From NCBI RefSeq assembly GCF_024362205.1, contig NZ_CP101462.1, positions 2,824,001-2,888,000 on the forward strand: a stretch of 64,000 bases of DNA, given 5' to 3'. This DNA comes from Exiguobacterium aurantiacum. GTDB lineage: Bacteria; Bacillota; Bacilli; Exiguobacteriales; Exiguobacteriaceae. The notes below the pieces were generated by a model. That model was not told the DNA's origin. It did no database searches and saw only the letters and a list, made by a program, of their open reading frames with translations. The position numbers were made by a program, and so were the translations under genes. Shown piece after piece: positions 17,301-25,287 of this stretch (position 1 is the stretch's first letter; each line of letters opens with the position of its first letter).

Positions 17301-17495
17301 ATTCTCATGACGGCGCTCGCAACGATCGGTGCCCTTTCCCCGCTCGCGCTCGGCCTTGAAGGCGGCGCCTTGATTTCGAAAGGTCTCGGTGTGACCGTCA
17401 TCGGTGGATTGACAAGTTCAACGCTATTGACGCTCCTTATCGTTCCAATCGTGTATGAGTTCTTCGCACGATTCCGTAAGAAAAAAGAAGCGTAA
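14352..17495 (+). CDS. RND-family efflux transporter (SwrC/AcrB-like)
   Basis: About 1047 residues, the normal RND length: twelve membrane helices, two large extracellular loops and the helix IV proton-relay aspartates in GRVVDDSIVVIENIYR. Gram-positive members such as SwrC of B. subtilis export surfactin-like lipopeptides and other amphiphiles. No membrane-fusion or outer-membrane partner is present, as expected for Gram-positive cells. A Pro-rich insert (about residues 256-290) lies in the first loop. Two starts exist: ATG 14343 is only 2 nt from GGAG, ATG 14352 is 11 nt away and preferred. It follows its TetR regulator. Confidence 0.9.
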   Translation: MQKITSFSVNNKFAVWLMTIILTAAGIFAGLTMKLETLPDITTPTVSVTTIYPGASPEQVLDEVSTVLEERLKSLNGVEQVRSSSFQNASNIQIDYDFSTDMEEAEQLVKDALSNVELPEAVQDPQVSRLSFDAFPVIGAAVSDESLDLAELTKLVEDELQPALEGVEGAQTVQIAGQEIRRVELQFDAEALAEYNLTEDTVKQLIQANDARIALGLYELGDTEQAVVIDGKSETLEAFRDLQIPYSPAQTEQPAPGAPTDLPTGETPQIPTEVPGAVPPANIPTTVPTVALSELATIEDRGIEESISRSNGERSIGIQVTKTQDANTVDVVNAVKEVLADFEADYDTAKVSVTLDQGQPIEESVETMVSKALLGGLFAILIILVFLRNFRSTIIAVISIPLSLLMALIVLKQLDITLNIMTLGAMTVAIGRVVDDSIVVIENIYRRLTRPNETLRGKELIIASTKEVFIPIASSTIVTIAVFLPLGFVTGFVGELFLPFALTVVFALLASLLVAITVVPMMADSFFKNRDKLKPEEGPGKLAEWYRGVLNWSLNHKLVVFGLATALLIGSFALVPAIGVNFLNQESEKTLYVTFDPEPGQTLDDSIAAAEIAETYFMEEQADATDVQFTVGGENPLNPGNNKQGIFIVQYDPDTEDFADVKIADVERLNELASGGEWKEQDFAGGAGTSGVTYNVYANSLEDLEAIVPTFIETIEEETDYVRQATSDLRESYVQYTFNVDQQAAAEAGVSAAQLAQTIGQFQAQESPLSTVTIDDKQLDVIIPTEQVTYDSIDDLQAQEVTTPFGPRPISDFIEVEEGTTPDTLVQRDGKLLARVNVELSTDKATEASAAIEERVSDIELPTGVSYDVGGVTEQIQESFTQLGLAMLAAVAIVYLVLVITFGGAVTPFVVLFSLPYAIIGGLVALLITGETISVSALIGALMLIGIVVTNAIVLIDRVIHKEEAGLSTRDALLEAAGTRLRPILMTALATIGALSPLALGLEGGALISKGLGVTVIGGLTSSTLLTLLIVPIVYEFFARFRKKKEA

Positions 17496-17499
17496 TTCA

Positions 17500-17536
17500 A
17501 AAGAGAGTCGCCCATAAAGGGTCGACTCTCTTTTTG
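17500..17536. terminator. Terminator after the RND pump
   Basis: AGAGAGTCG..CCC / GGG.TCGACTCTCT stem with one bulged base, A4 before and T5 after. Works for the convergent RND and YwqG-like genes. Confidence 0.8.
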
Positions 17537-17539
17537 CGC

Positions 17540-18277
17540 TCAGTAACATTGCATGATGATTTCAGCTTCTTCAAACCGCTTGGCTCGGAGCGCTTCGGTC
17601 GGAATCAGGAAATAGAGGATGCCGGAGTCGCCGAACATGATGTCGAGTTCATCGCTTGAATCCATTTGGAATAAGAGAAACGGGTCACTGAATCGTTCCC
17701 CATGGGTCTCTTCAACCTCTTCAAACACATCATGTTGCACCTCGTCTGGATGACCGCCGACCGCATGCGCCTCTTCTTCATCGAATAACTCCTCAAACGC
17801 GGAATACTCGTCCTCATTCATCAGATCAAACAAGTCGTGATCGTTCTGCGCATAGCCTTCTTCAAATGCGACAGCCCTCTCGTTGAGTGCTTCGCCGACG
17901 CGGACCCGTACAAGCGCCGTCGCATCTGTATAGAGGACGCGCCAAAGGTGACGTTCGTCCGCGTCACCCCACGGTTGTTCGTCCAAATCATAGAAGAACG
18001 ATAACACCCCTTCTTTCGGAAGCGCTTCGACCGATTCAAATCCAGTGAAGTCACTCAGCCGGAACTGTGCCAACAACGTCAAGTTCTCTCCAGGATGATC
18101 CGACGCACTCGGTAAATCCGGATAGCCGCCAAATTTTGAATGACCGATCGCGACTTCTTCCCGTGTCGTTCGGGGTACGAGCGTCAAGTTGACGCGCTTC
18201 GTGAATGCCGCCAAGATATCATTGACCTGTTCAAGCCCGTGTTGATCAATAAACCGTTTGATTGATTGAAGTTCCAT
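17540..18277 (-). CDS. YwqG-like DUF1963 protein
   Basis: 245 residues, acidic and soluble. SKFGGYPDLP near residue 47, LLAQFRLSDF, and GVLSFFYDLDEQPWGDADE are the conserved segments of the DUF1963/YwqG family. Family members are cytoplasmic; their function is unknown, though some lie with toxin-immunity genes. It is transcribed alone here, with a terminator shared with the RND pump. Confidence 0.8.
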   Translation of the reverse strand: MELQSIKRFIDQHGLEQVNDILAAFTKRVNLTLVPRTTREEVAIGHSKFGGYPDLPSASDHPGENLTLLAQFRLSDFTGFESVEALPKEGVLSFFYDLDEQPWGDADERHLWRVLYTDATALVRVRVGEALNERAVAFEEGYAQNDHDLFDLMNEDEYSAFEELFDEEEAHAVGGHPDEVQHDVFEEVEETHGERFSDPFLLFQMDSSDELDIMFGDSGILYFLIPTEALRAKRFEEAEIIMQCY

Positions 18278-18392
18278 TCGAACACCTCATTCGGATATGA
18301 TACAAGTAGTCTACCATACCGAACGTATGTACCCTTTATTATTTTTTATACAACCTTTATCTTGACCGCATGGATGAAACTTGAGAAAATGC

Positions 18393-18409
18393 ATACGTTT
18401 TGAACGTAT
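18393..18409. promoter_or_regulatory. Palindrome upstream of lrgA-like gene
   Basis: ATACGTT-ttg-AACGTAT is a perfect 7-bp inverted repeat 20 bp before the start codon. TTGACC (18362-18367) with GAAAAT 17 bp later may be the promoter, placing the palindrome at the transcription start. A further half site (AACGTATGTA) lies near 18320. No regulator gene is adjacent. Confidence 0.45.
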
Positions 18410-18428
18410 TCGCGAAAGGATGGTATGC

Positions 18429-18785
18429 ATGCAATTCTTTATCAAATGGATGATCGGCCTTTCGCTCTTATTCGGGTTAAGTGCGTTCGGCAACTGGATT
18501 GTCGCCACACTCGAATGGAAAGTGCCTGGAAACGTCATCGGGATGATGCTGTTATTGATATTACTCATGACAAAAATCATCCGAGTCGAGTGGATCGAGG
18601 ACAGTGCCGGCTTCCTTACGAAACATCTCGCTTTCTTCTTTATCCCGATTGCGGTCGGCCTCATGTCGTATAGCGGTCTCTTAAAAGCAGAAGGGATTCC
18701 GCTCTTCCTCGCCTTGATTGTCAGTCTGGTTGTCGGACTCGTCGTGACCGCGGTCGTCTCCGGAAGACGAGGTGAAGTGTCATGA
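18429..18785 (+). CDS. CidA/LrgA-family holin-like protein
   Basis: 118 residues with four membrane segments. GNWIVATLEWKVPGNVIGMMLLLILL and FFFIPIAVGLM are the family signatures. CidA/LrgA proteins form oligomers in the cytoplasmic membrane and affect autolysis or, with their B partner, pyruvate and related organic acid transport. The start at 18429 follows AAAGGA at 8 nt; an in-frame ATG at 18420 overlaps that site. The next gene overlaps by 4 nt. Confidence 0.85.
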   Translation: MQFFIKWMIGLSLLFGLSAFGNWIVATLEWKVPGNVIGMMLLLILLMTKIIRVEWIEDSAGFLTKHLAFFFIPIAVGLMSYSGLLKAEGIPLFLALIVSLVVGLVVTAVVSGRRGEVS

Positions 18786-19456
18786 CATTATTTTGGGTAC
18801 TCGTCACAATCGGCGTCTATCTCGTCAGCCGAAAGTTGTCATTCAAGTGGGCGTCCCCGTTCACGAACGTCGTCTTCTTGAGCACGACTTTTTTGATTGT
18901 GATGCTCCTTCTCTTTGAGCAGCCATACGACGTATATGAACCGGCCAAAGATTTAATCACGATTTTACTCGGACCGGCGACCGTTGCCCTCGGCCTGCCG
19001 CTGTATCGTAACTTGCCGACGCTCCTCGCACGCGCACAACGCGCCATTAGCGCGATTGTTGCCGGTACCGTCTCGACGATCGTCGTCGCAGTCCTGATCG
19101 GTACGGCGCTCAAACTGACGGACCAAGTGCTCATCGGACTAGCGGTCAAATCCGTCACTGCTCCGATTGCGCTCGAACTGGCAAAACAGCTCCAAGGAGA
19201 CGCGGCCCTTGCGGCTTCCATCACTGTCGCCTGCGGCATACTCGGTGCCATGTTCGGTCCGCTAATGTTGTCGCTTTTCAAAGTGACTGATCCGTTCACA
19301 CGAGGGCTCGCTCTCGGGACGATCAGCCACGGCATTGGCACGGCTCAAGCCGCGACAGAACATCCGCTCTCAGGGGCCACCGGGGGCGCGGCGATGGGCC
19401 TGTCCGCCATCTTCACGTCGTTTTTACTTCCATTTTTACTGCCTCTCCTTTTTTGA
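18782..19456 (+). CDS. CidB/LrgB-family membrane protein
   Basis: 224 residues, about seven membrane spans. LAVKSVTAPIALELAKQLQGD and GLALGTISHGIGTAQA are the conserved LrgB/CidB motifs. It works with the preceding LrgA-like protein, to which it is translationally coupled by an ATGA overlap. Whether the pair is the Cid or the Lrg type cannot be decided from sequence alone. Confidence 0.9.
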   Translation: MTLFWVLVTIGVYLVSRKLSFKWASPFTNVVFLSTTFLIVMLLLFEQPYDVYEPAKDLITILLGPATVALGLPLYRNLPTLLARAQRAISAIVAGTVSTIVVAVLIGTALKLTDQVLIGLAVKSVTAPIALELAKQLQGDAALAASITVACGILGAMFGPLMLSLFKVTDPFTRGLALGTISHGIGTAQAATEHPLSGATGGAAMGLSAIFTSFLLPFLLPLLF

Positions 19457-19479
19457 TATTTCAAGGTCAAACTACTTCA

Positions 19480-19505
19480 TAATATGTAGTAACGCATATT
19501 ATAAT
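19480..19505. promoter_or_regulatory. Promoter with palindrome for the SDR gene
   Basis: A perfect -10 (TATAAT, 19500-19505) is preceded by TAATATG-N8-CATATTA (19480-19501), a 7-bp inverted repeat filling the spacer. The best -35 (TTCATA, 19476-19481) is poor and 18 bp away. A palindrome in a long spacer recalls MerR-type or repressor-controlled promoters. Confidence 0.45.
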
Positions 19506-19546
19506 AAAGAGAGACGGTGCTTTCTTTTATGAAGGAGGAAGGGACA

Positions 19547-20284
19547 ATGGGACGTGTACAAGGTGAAGTCGCATTCGTGACCGGTGGGGCCCGCGGGATG
19601 GGCGCCTCCCACGTGCGAAAACTGGTGGCAGAGGGTGCACACGTGTTGTTCACAGATATTTTGGCGGATGAGGGCGAGGCTCTGGCTGCGGAACTCGGCG
19701 ATGCCGTCGTCTTCTTGAAACATGACGTCACGAAACTCGAAGATTGGGAAGATGCAGTGAAAATTGCCGAAGAGAAGTTTGGTCCCATCACGATTCTCGT
19801 CAACAACGCCGGCATCGCATTGACCCATACGATTGACGAGTTGTCTGAAGCCGATTATCGAAAAGTCATCGACATTAACCAAGTTGGTGTGTTCCTCGGT
19901 ATGAAATCGGTCATTCCATCGATGCGGAAAGCGGGACATGGATCGATCATCAATATCTCGTCCATTTCAGGCATCCTTGGCCTAGGTGGAGCCGCATACG
20001 TCGCCTCGAAATTCGCGGTGCGGGGGATGACGAAAGCGATCGCGCTTGAAGTCGCAGCTGATGGGATTCGCGTCAACTCGATTCACCCGGGCTTGATTGA
20101 GACGCCGATGATTATGCAACCAGGTGTCGAAGAAGTCGTCAGACAGATGGCAGAGACGGTACCGCTTAAACGAATCGGAAAACCGGGCGATGTCTCGAAT
20201 CTCGTCTTGTTCCTCGCATCGGACGAGTCGAGCTACTTCACAGGCGCCGAGTTCGTCATCGATGGGGGCGTTATCGTCCAATAA
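19547..20284 (+). CDS. Short-chain dehydrogenase/reductase
   Basis: 245 residues, classical SDR. Cofactor loop TGGARGMG (about 12-19), D at the end of strand 2 (FTDI, NAD preference), NNAG (89-92), catalytic Ser in NISSISG and Tyr/Lys in YVASK. It interconverts an alcohol and a ketone using NAD(H). The substrate is unknown, although the C-terminal PLKRIGKPGDVSNLVLFLASD is shared with hydroxysteroid and 3-oxoacyl reductases. The start has AAGGAGG 8 nt upstream. Confidence 0.9.
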   Translation: MGRVQGEVAFVTGGARGMGASHVRKLVAEGAHVLFTDILADEGEALAAELGDAVVFLKHDVTKLEDWEDAVKIAEEKFGPITILVNNAGIALTHTIDELSEADYRKVIDINQVGVFLGMKSVIPSMRKAGHGSIINISSISGILGLGGAAYVASKFAVRGMTKAIALEVAADGIRVNSIHPGLIETPMIMQPGVEEVVRQMAETVPLKRIGKPGDVSNLVLFLASDESSYFTGAEFVIDGGVIVQ

Positions 20285-20289
20285 TCCAG

Positions 20290-20316
20290 AGAGAGGCCAC
20301 TGCGCCTCTCTTTTTA
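20290..20316 (+). terminator. Terminator of the SDR gene
   Basis: AGAGAGGC-cactgc-GCCTCTCT followed by T4-A-T4. Confidence 0.85.
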
Positions 20317-20395
20317 TTTTCAAACAATTTCGATACTTCTCGAAACGGCTCTCATGCTACACTAAATGAGACAGATTCATTAGAGGAGGCAGACC

Positions 20396-21634
20396 ATGCA
20401 AGCGAAATTGATTGAACGTTTAATCACGTATGCAAAAATTGACACACAGTCCGACTTCACGAGCGAGACGACACCGTCAACGACGAAACAATGGGATTTG
20501 ATTCACCATCTCGAGGCAGAGTTGAAAGCGATTGGGCTCGAGGACGTCGAGACGGATGAGTACGGCTATTTGTTCGCCACCCTTCCGAGTAACGTCAGTC
20601 ATGAAGTACCGACGATCGGCCTGCTTGCCCACGTCGATACGGCGACCGACTTCACCGGGACAAACGTCAACCCACAACTCGTCGCACATTACGAGGGCGG
20701 CGATATTGTCTTGAACGAGGCGCTCAATGTCATCTTGTCCCCACGCGACTTCCCAGAACTTGACGGCTACGTTGGACATACACTCATCACGACAGACGGG
20801 ACGACGCTGCTCGGTGCCGACGACAAAGCCGGCATGGCCGAGATCGTCACCGCGGTCGAATACTTATTGGCCCATCCGGAGATTCCGCACGGACCGGTCC
20901 GGATCGCCTTCACACCGGACGAAGAAATCGGTCGTGGGCCACATAAATTCGATGTCGCCCGCTTCAACGCCGATTTCGCCTATACGATGGACGGTGGTCC
21001 CCTCGGCGAACTCCAATACGAGAGCTTCAACGCGGCCGGCGCCACGGTCACGTTCCATGGGACGAACGTTCACCCGGGCAGTGCTAAAAACAAGATGGTC
21101 AACTCGATGAAATTGGCGATGGCTTTCCACAACCGCCTTCCGGCTGATGAGGCCCCAGAGCATACGAGCGAATATGAAGGCTTCTTCCATCTGAACGGCT
21201 TCTCTGGCGATGTCGAAACGACGACGCTCCAATACATCATCCGCGACCACGATCGCACGAAGTTCGAGGCGCGCAAAGCATTGCTTGAAAAGCTCGTCGT
21301 CGAATGGAAACAGAAATACGGCGAAGCGCGTATCGACTTGAAAATGGACGATCAATATTACAACATGGCCGAGAAAATCGAGCCGGTGAAACACATCGTC
21401 GACACCGTCGCCGACGTCATGCGCGAACTTGGCATCGAACCAAAAATCGAACCGATTCGCGGCGGGACGGACGGTTCGCAACTGTCGTATATGGGACTCC
21501 CGACCCCGAACATCTTCACGGGCGGCGAGAACTATCACGGCAAGTTCGAATACGTCTCCGTCAACAACATGGAAAAAGCGACCCACGTTATCATCCAGAC
21601 GCTCCGCACGTTCGCTGAACGCGCGCGAGCATAA
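20396..21634 (+). CDS. pepT: Peptidase T (tripeptide aminopeptidase)
   Basis: 412 residues, the usual PepT length. An M20 metallopeptidase that removes the N-terminal residue of tripeptides in the cytosol. Zinc-site motifs: H in [11 protein letters not shown] (near 78), D in [11 protein letters not shown] (near 140), catalytic EE in [10 protein letters not shown] (about 174), and HPGSAKNK and IRGGTDGS further on. AGAGGAGG precedes the ATG. Confidence 0.97.
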   Translation: MQAKLIERLITYAKIDTQSDFTSETTPSTTKQWDLIHHLEAELKAIGLEDVETDEYGYLFATLPSNVSHEVPTIGLLAHVDTATDFTGTNVNPQLVAHYEGGDIVLNEALNVILSPRDFPELDGYVGHTLITTDGTTLLGADDKAGMAEIVTAVEYLLAHPEIPHGPVRIAFTPDEEIGRGPHKFDVARFNADFAYTMDGGPLGELQYESFNAAGATVTFHGTNVHPGSAKNKMVNSMKLAMAFHNRLPADEAPEHTSEYEGFFHLNGFSGDVETTTLQYIIRDHDRTKFEARKALLEKLVVEWKQKYGEARIDLKMDDQYYNMAEKIEPVKHIVDTVADVMRELGIEPKIEPIRGGTDGSQLSYMGLPTPNIFTGGENYHGKFEYVSVNNMEKATHVIIQTLRTFAERARA

Positions 21635-21689
21635 CACATGCGCCTCCAATCGTTCTCTTCTAGAATAGAGACATTGGAGGCGATTTTTT

Positions 21690-22136
21690 ATGAAGCATAC
21701 GTTTCAAATGAACCTCGACTGGACCGGCGGACGCAACGACGTCGGAACGATCGAGGCCGAACGGTTAAAGACACAAATCTCGATTCCCCCGGAAATGGAT
21801 GGGCCGGGCATCGGGACGAACCCCGATGAGATGTTGCTCGGTGCTGCCGCGACCTGCTATATCATCACACTTGCGGCCATGCTTGGACGGAGTGACCTGT
21901 CACATCAAGGCATCACGATTGACGCCGAAGGCATCGTCGACGTGACGAATGGTGTCTTCACCTACGAGATGATTCGCTACACGACGCGCATCAATGTGCC
22001 GACAGATGCCACAGACCGTGCTATCACGCTCGTCGAACGGATTGCTAAAAAAGCGAAGGACGGCTGTATGATTTCACGCGCCTTGGCCGGCAACGTCACG
22101 TTCGAGCTCGACACGACGGTCACCCGCGTCGACTGA
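21690..22136 (+). CDS. OsmC/Ohr-family peroxidase-like protein
   Basis: 148 residues. The two reactive cysteines of the OsmC fold are present in GAAATCYIITLAAM and AKDGCMISRAL. OsmC-type proteins reduce organic hydroperoxides with dihydrolipoyl or similar thiol donors. The SD (GGAGG) is well placed. The stop is followed after 2 nt by sfsA, so the two genes form an operon. Confidence 0.9.
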   Translation: MKHTFQMNLDWTGGRNDVGTIEAERLKTQISIPPEMDGPGIGTNPDEMLLGAAATCYIITLAAMLGRSDLSHQGITIDAEGIVDVTNGVFTYEMIRYTTRINVPTDATDRAITLVERIAKKAKDGCMISRALAGNVTFELDTTVTRVD

Positions 22137-22138
22137 CG

Positions 22139-22858
22139 ATGTATCGCTTCGCACAAGACCTGCAGGAAGGAATCATCTTAAGACGACGTAACCGGTTCGT
22201 GATGGACGTATTGCTCGATGACACTGTCGTCGCCTGCCACTGTCCGGTCACAGGCCGCATCGGCGACCTCGTCTTTGACGGAGTGCCTTGCCTCGTCTCG
22301 ACGAACAATCCGCGACGGAACACCGCCTTCACGGTGGAGGCAATCTCGATTGACGCAGACCGCCAATGGATTGGGATTCATCAAGGTCGCGCCAACGATT
22401 TTGTCGCGTATTGTTTGGACACGGACGCTTTACCGGTCTTTCCTTCCTCGAAACATGTGGAACGCGAGCAAGTCGTCGCCTCGTCACGACTCGATTTCAA
22501 GGTCGATGGTGTCTATATGGAAGTGAAGGCACCACTCACCGAGTTATTCGTGACACCTCTCCCCCGCTTTGAACGACGTGCGGTGACGAGACCGATCGAG
22601 ACCGAACGGTTGATTCGCCATCTCGAGACGCTGATTGCGACGTTGCCCGAAACCAAACGGGCCGTCTTGCTGTATGTCTTCTTATACGATGCGCCCGTCT
22701 TCACCGGCAACCCGAACCGGAAACAAGACGCGCGGATTCGTCAGCTGATTCGCGATGCGATTGCGGATGGACTTGAAATCTGGCAGTTGAACTGTCGCTT
22801 CACGGTGGAAGGGATTGTCCCGCTAAACTGTTTTGAAACGACGCTTCACTTCAAATAA
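22139..22858 (+). CDS. sfsA: SfsA-family DNA/RNA-binding nuclease-like protein
   Basis: 239 residues. RRRNRFVMDVLLDD and VACHCPVTGRIGDL are the SfsA N-terminal OB-like signature, and the C-terminal half (DFKVDGVYMEVKAPL, TKRAVLLYVFLYDAPVF) has the PD-(D/E)XK-like residues. SfsA was named for stimulating maltose genes in E. coli. Compared with many homologues, the ALFPDA-type segment is altered (MEVKAPLTELF). Starts 2 nt after the osmC-like stop, where the ribosome would reinitiate. Confidence 0.85.
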   Translation: MYRFAQDLQEGIILRRRNRFVMDVLLDDTVVACHCPVTGRIGDLVFDGVPCLVSTNNPRRNTAFTVEAISIDADRQWIGIHQGRANDFVAYCLDTDALPVFPSSKHVEREQVVASSRLDFKVDGVYMEVKAPLTELFVTPLPRFERRAVTRPIETERLIRHLETLIATLPETKRAVLLYVFLYDAPVFTGNPNRKQDARIRQLIRDAIADGLEIWQLNCRFTVEGIVPLNCFETTLHFK

Positions 22859-22882
22859 AAAAAGCCAGCGCTGGCTTTTTTT
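22857..22882. terminator. Palindromic bidirectional terminator
   Basis: AAAAAAAGCCAGC / GCTGGCTTTTTTT, a perfect 13-bp inverted repeat shared by the convergent sfsA and spoIIM-like genes. Confidence 0.9.
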
Positions 22883-23492
22883 ATTGCAACAATAGTGGTG
22901 TCACGTACGCCTCAATGACGGCGGAGATGGCGAGGAGTGGTACCGCGATGACGAAGAACATTTTCACCCCTGCCACGAGCAACGCCTTGAACGTGACGTC
23001 GGTCTCTTTCCCGCGCAGTTTTTTCCAGATGTAACGGTTAAGCGATAACCCCATCGCCGCCCCGAGCAAGATGGCCGAGATTTCGGTGATCCCGTGTGGC
23101 ATTATTCCGAGCACGATGACCCGGATCACGGATTCGCCAGCAAACCCAACGAGCATGGCGACCAGGCCGATGACGGCCGCGTTGATGACGACGAACACGT
23201 ACGGGATGAAAAGCGGGATCATCCCAAGCAGGAAAGCGAACAACGTGACGCGCGTATTATTCACAAATAGAGCAATCATTGTCTCACGGGCGCTCGAATC
23301 GAACGTCAATCCTTGCGATTCAAACGATTCACCGAGCTGGGTTAAAATCTCGTCCACTTGTTCAGGGGCGATAACGGCCCGGAATAAAAAGTACGAGCCG
23401 ATGCCCGTCACGAGGAAGACGACCCAGAGCCGGAAGAAATCTCTGCGGTAGTAATTCGACCACGCTTCTTTCAGCGAGAGCGTTGTTTTCAT
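22881..23492 (-). CDS. SpoIIM-family membrane protein
   Basis: 203 residues with five or six membrane spans. FVNNTRVTLFAFLLGMIP and VLGIMPHGITEISAILLGAAMGL are the core motifs of the stage II sporulation M family. In spore formers SpoIIM anchors the peptidoglycan-dissolving engulfment complex, but the family also occurs in non-sporulating bacteria. No other sporulation gene is in the window, so a sporulation role should not be assumed. Confidence 0.88.
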   Translation of the reverse strand: MKTTLSLKEAWSNYYRRDFFRLWVVFLVTGIGSYFLFRAVIAPEQVDEILTQLGESFESQGLTFDSSARETMIALFVNNTRVTLFAFLLGMIPLFIPYVFVVINAAVIGLVAMLVGFAGESVIRVIVLGIMPHGITEISAILLGAAMGLSLNRYIWKKLRGKETDVTFKALLVAGVKMFFVIAVPLLAISAVIEAYVTPLLLQ

Positions 23493-23625
23493 GGCTGATT
23501 CCCCCTTTTGTTCTTTATACGAGTCAAGTTGCTGTTTGTTTCATTTTTACCCACGACTGCGCGTTTTCAAAAAACGTGATACAATACACGTCGTAAACTA
23601 ATCAGAAAAACGAGGGATCCTATAC

Positions 23626-25251
23626 ATGATTACAGTAAATAACGTAAGTCTCCAATTCGGTGGCCGCAAGTTGTTCGAAGACGTGAACATCAAGTTCACA
23701 CCAGGCAACTGCTACGGCTTGATCGGCGCGAACGGCGCCGGGAAGTCAACATTCTTGAAAATTCTTGCCGGTGAGCAAGACACGACAACAGGTGACGTCA
23801 GCTTCTCGCCTGGCGAACGCCTCGCCGTCCTCAAACAGGACCATTACGCGTATGAAGATCAAGCGGTACTCGAGACGGTCATCATGGGCCACGAACGTTT
23901 GTATCAAGTCATGAAAGAGAAAGACGCCATCTATATGAAAGAAGATTTCTCTGACGAAGATGGTATGCGCGCTGCTGAACTCGAAGGCGAATTCGCTGAG
24001 ATGAACGGTTGGGAAGCCGAATCGGAAGCCGCGATGGTCCTTCAAGGACTCGGCATCACGGACGCGTCTCACCACAAGCTCATGAGCGAGCTCACAGGTG
24101 GCGAGAAAGTCAAAGTCCTCCTTGCTCAAGCATTGTTTGGCAAACCTGACATTCTTCTCCTCGATGAGCCGACGAACGGTCTTGACCTCAAGGCGATTCA
24201 ATGGCTCGAAGAGTTCTTGATCAACTTCGAGAACACTGTCATCGTCGTATCCCATGACCGTCACTTCTTGAATAAAGTATGTACGCACATGGCCGATCTC
24301 GACTTCGGTAAGATTCAATTATACGTCGGGAACTACGACTTCTGGTACGAGTCAAGCCAACTTGCTTCACGCATGGCCAACGACCAGAACAAGAAAAAAG
24401 AAGAGAAAATCAAAGAACTTCAAAACTTCATCGCCCGTTTCAGCTCGAACGCCTCGAAGGCGCGTCAAGCGACGTCGCGTAAGAAGTTGCTCGATAAGAT
24501 CACGCTCGACGATATCCGTCCATCCTCACGCCGTTATCCGTTCGTCGGCTTCTCGATGGAACGCGAAATCGGGAATGACGTGCTCTACGTCGACAACGTC
24601 TCGAAGACGATTGACGGCGTCAAAGTGCTCGACAACGTCACGTTCTCACTCAACAAGACGGACAAAGTCGCATTCGTTGGCCGTTCAGACGTTGCCATCA
24701 CGACACTCTTCAAAATCATCATGGGTGAGATGGAACCGGATGCGGGTACGGTCAAATGGGGTGTGACGACGACACAGTCGTACTTCCCGAAAGATAACTC
24801 GGAATACTTCGAAGGCTCGGATAAGAGCATCTTGGATTGGTTACGCCAGTTTTCTCCAGCCGACGAGTCAGATACGTTCCTTCGCGGTTTCCTCGGACGT
24901 ATGCTCTTCTCAGGCGAAGAAGTCATGAAGAAAGCATCTGTTCTCTCAGGGGGAGAGAAAGTTCGTTGCATGCTCTCGAAAATGATGCTCTCGAACTCGA
25001 ACGTCCTCGTCCTTGACGATCCAACGAACCACTTGGACCTCGAGTCGATCACAGCGCTCAACAACGGTCTCGAGACGTTCAAAGGCGTACTTCTCTTCAG
25101 CTCACATGACCATCAGCTCATCTCGACGATCGCCACACGCATCATCGAAGTGACGCCAAACGGGATTGTCGACAAAGAAGCGACGTATGACGAGTTCCTC
25201 GAGAACGAATCGCTCCAACAGCAAGTCGAATCACTTTATCAGAACGCATAA
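23626..25251 (+). CDS. ABC-F family ATPase (YkpA/YbiT-like)
   Basis: 541 residues without membrane helices: two nucleotide-binding domains joined by a charged linker (about 245-310), the form of ribosome-associated translation factors. Domain 1 is intact (Walker A GANGAGKST, LTGGEKVKV, Walker B LLLDEPTNGLD). Domain 2 is degenerate: the P-loop reads GRSDVAITT, without the usual GK, and Walker B ends DDPTNHLD, with Asp for the catalytic Glu. Its signature LSGGEKVRC is normal. YkpA-type proteins are of uncertain function and may rescue stalled ribosomes. Monocistronic. Confidence 0.9.
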   Translation: MITVNNVSLQFGGRKLFEDVNIKFTPGNCYGLIGANGAGKSTFLKILAGEQDTTTGDVSFSPGERLAVLKQDHYAYEDQAVLETVIMGHERLYQVMKEKDAIYMKEDFSDEDGMRAAELEGEFAEMNGWEAESEAAMVLQGLGITDASHHKLMSELTGGEKVKVLLAQALFGKPDILLLDEPTNGLDLKAIQWLEEFLINFENTVIVVSHDRHFLNKVCTHMADLDFGKIQLYVGNYDFWYESSQLASRMANDQNKKKEEKIKELQNFIARFSSNASKARQATSRKKLLDKITLDDIRPSSRRYPFVGFSMEREIGNDVLYVDNVSKTIDGVKVLDNVTFSLNKTDKVAFVGRSDVAITTLFKIIMGEMEPDAGTVKWGVTTTQSYFPKDNSEYFEGSDKSILDWLRQFSPADESDTFLRGFLGRMLFSGEEVMKKASVLSGGEKVRCMLSKMMLSNSNVLVLDDPTNHLDLESITALNNGLETFKGVLLFSSHDHQLISTIATRIIEVTPNGIVDKEATYDEFLENESLQQQVESLYQNA

Positions 25252-25252
25252 G

Positions 25253-25287
25253 AAAAATCGATCGGCCGCGGCCGATCGATTTTTTTA
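25253..25287. terminator. Bidirectional terminator after the ABC-F gene
   Basis: AAAAATCGATCGGC-cgcg-GCCGATCGATTTTT, a 14-bp stem with T-runs in both directions, between convergent genes. Confidence 0.9.

Noticed and set aside
20864-21649. 261-codon minus-strand frame inside pepT
   Set aside because: A shadow frame caused by codon bias; the plus-strand gene has full catalytic motifs.
22881-23492. SpoIIM-like gene taken as evidence of sporulation
   Set aside because: The family is widespread in non-sporulating bacteria and no other sporulation gene is present here.
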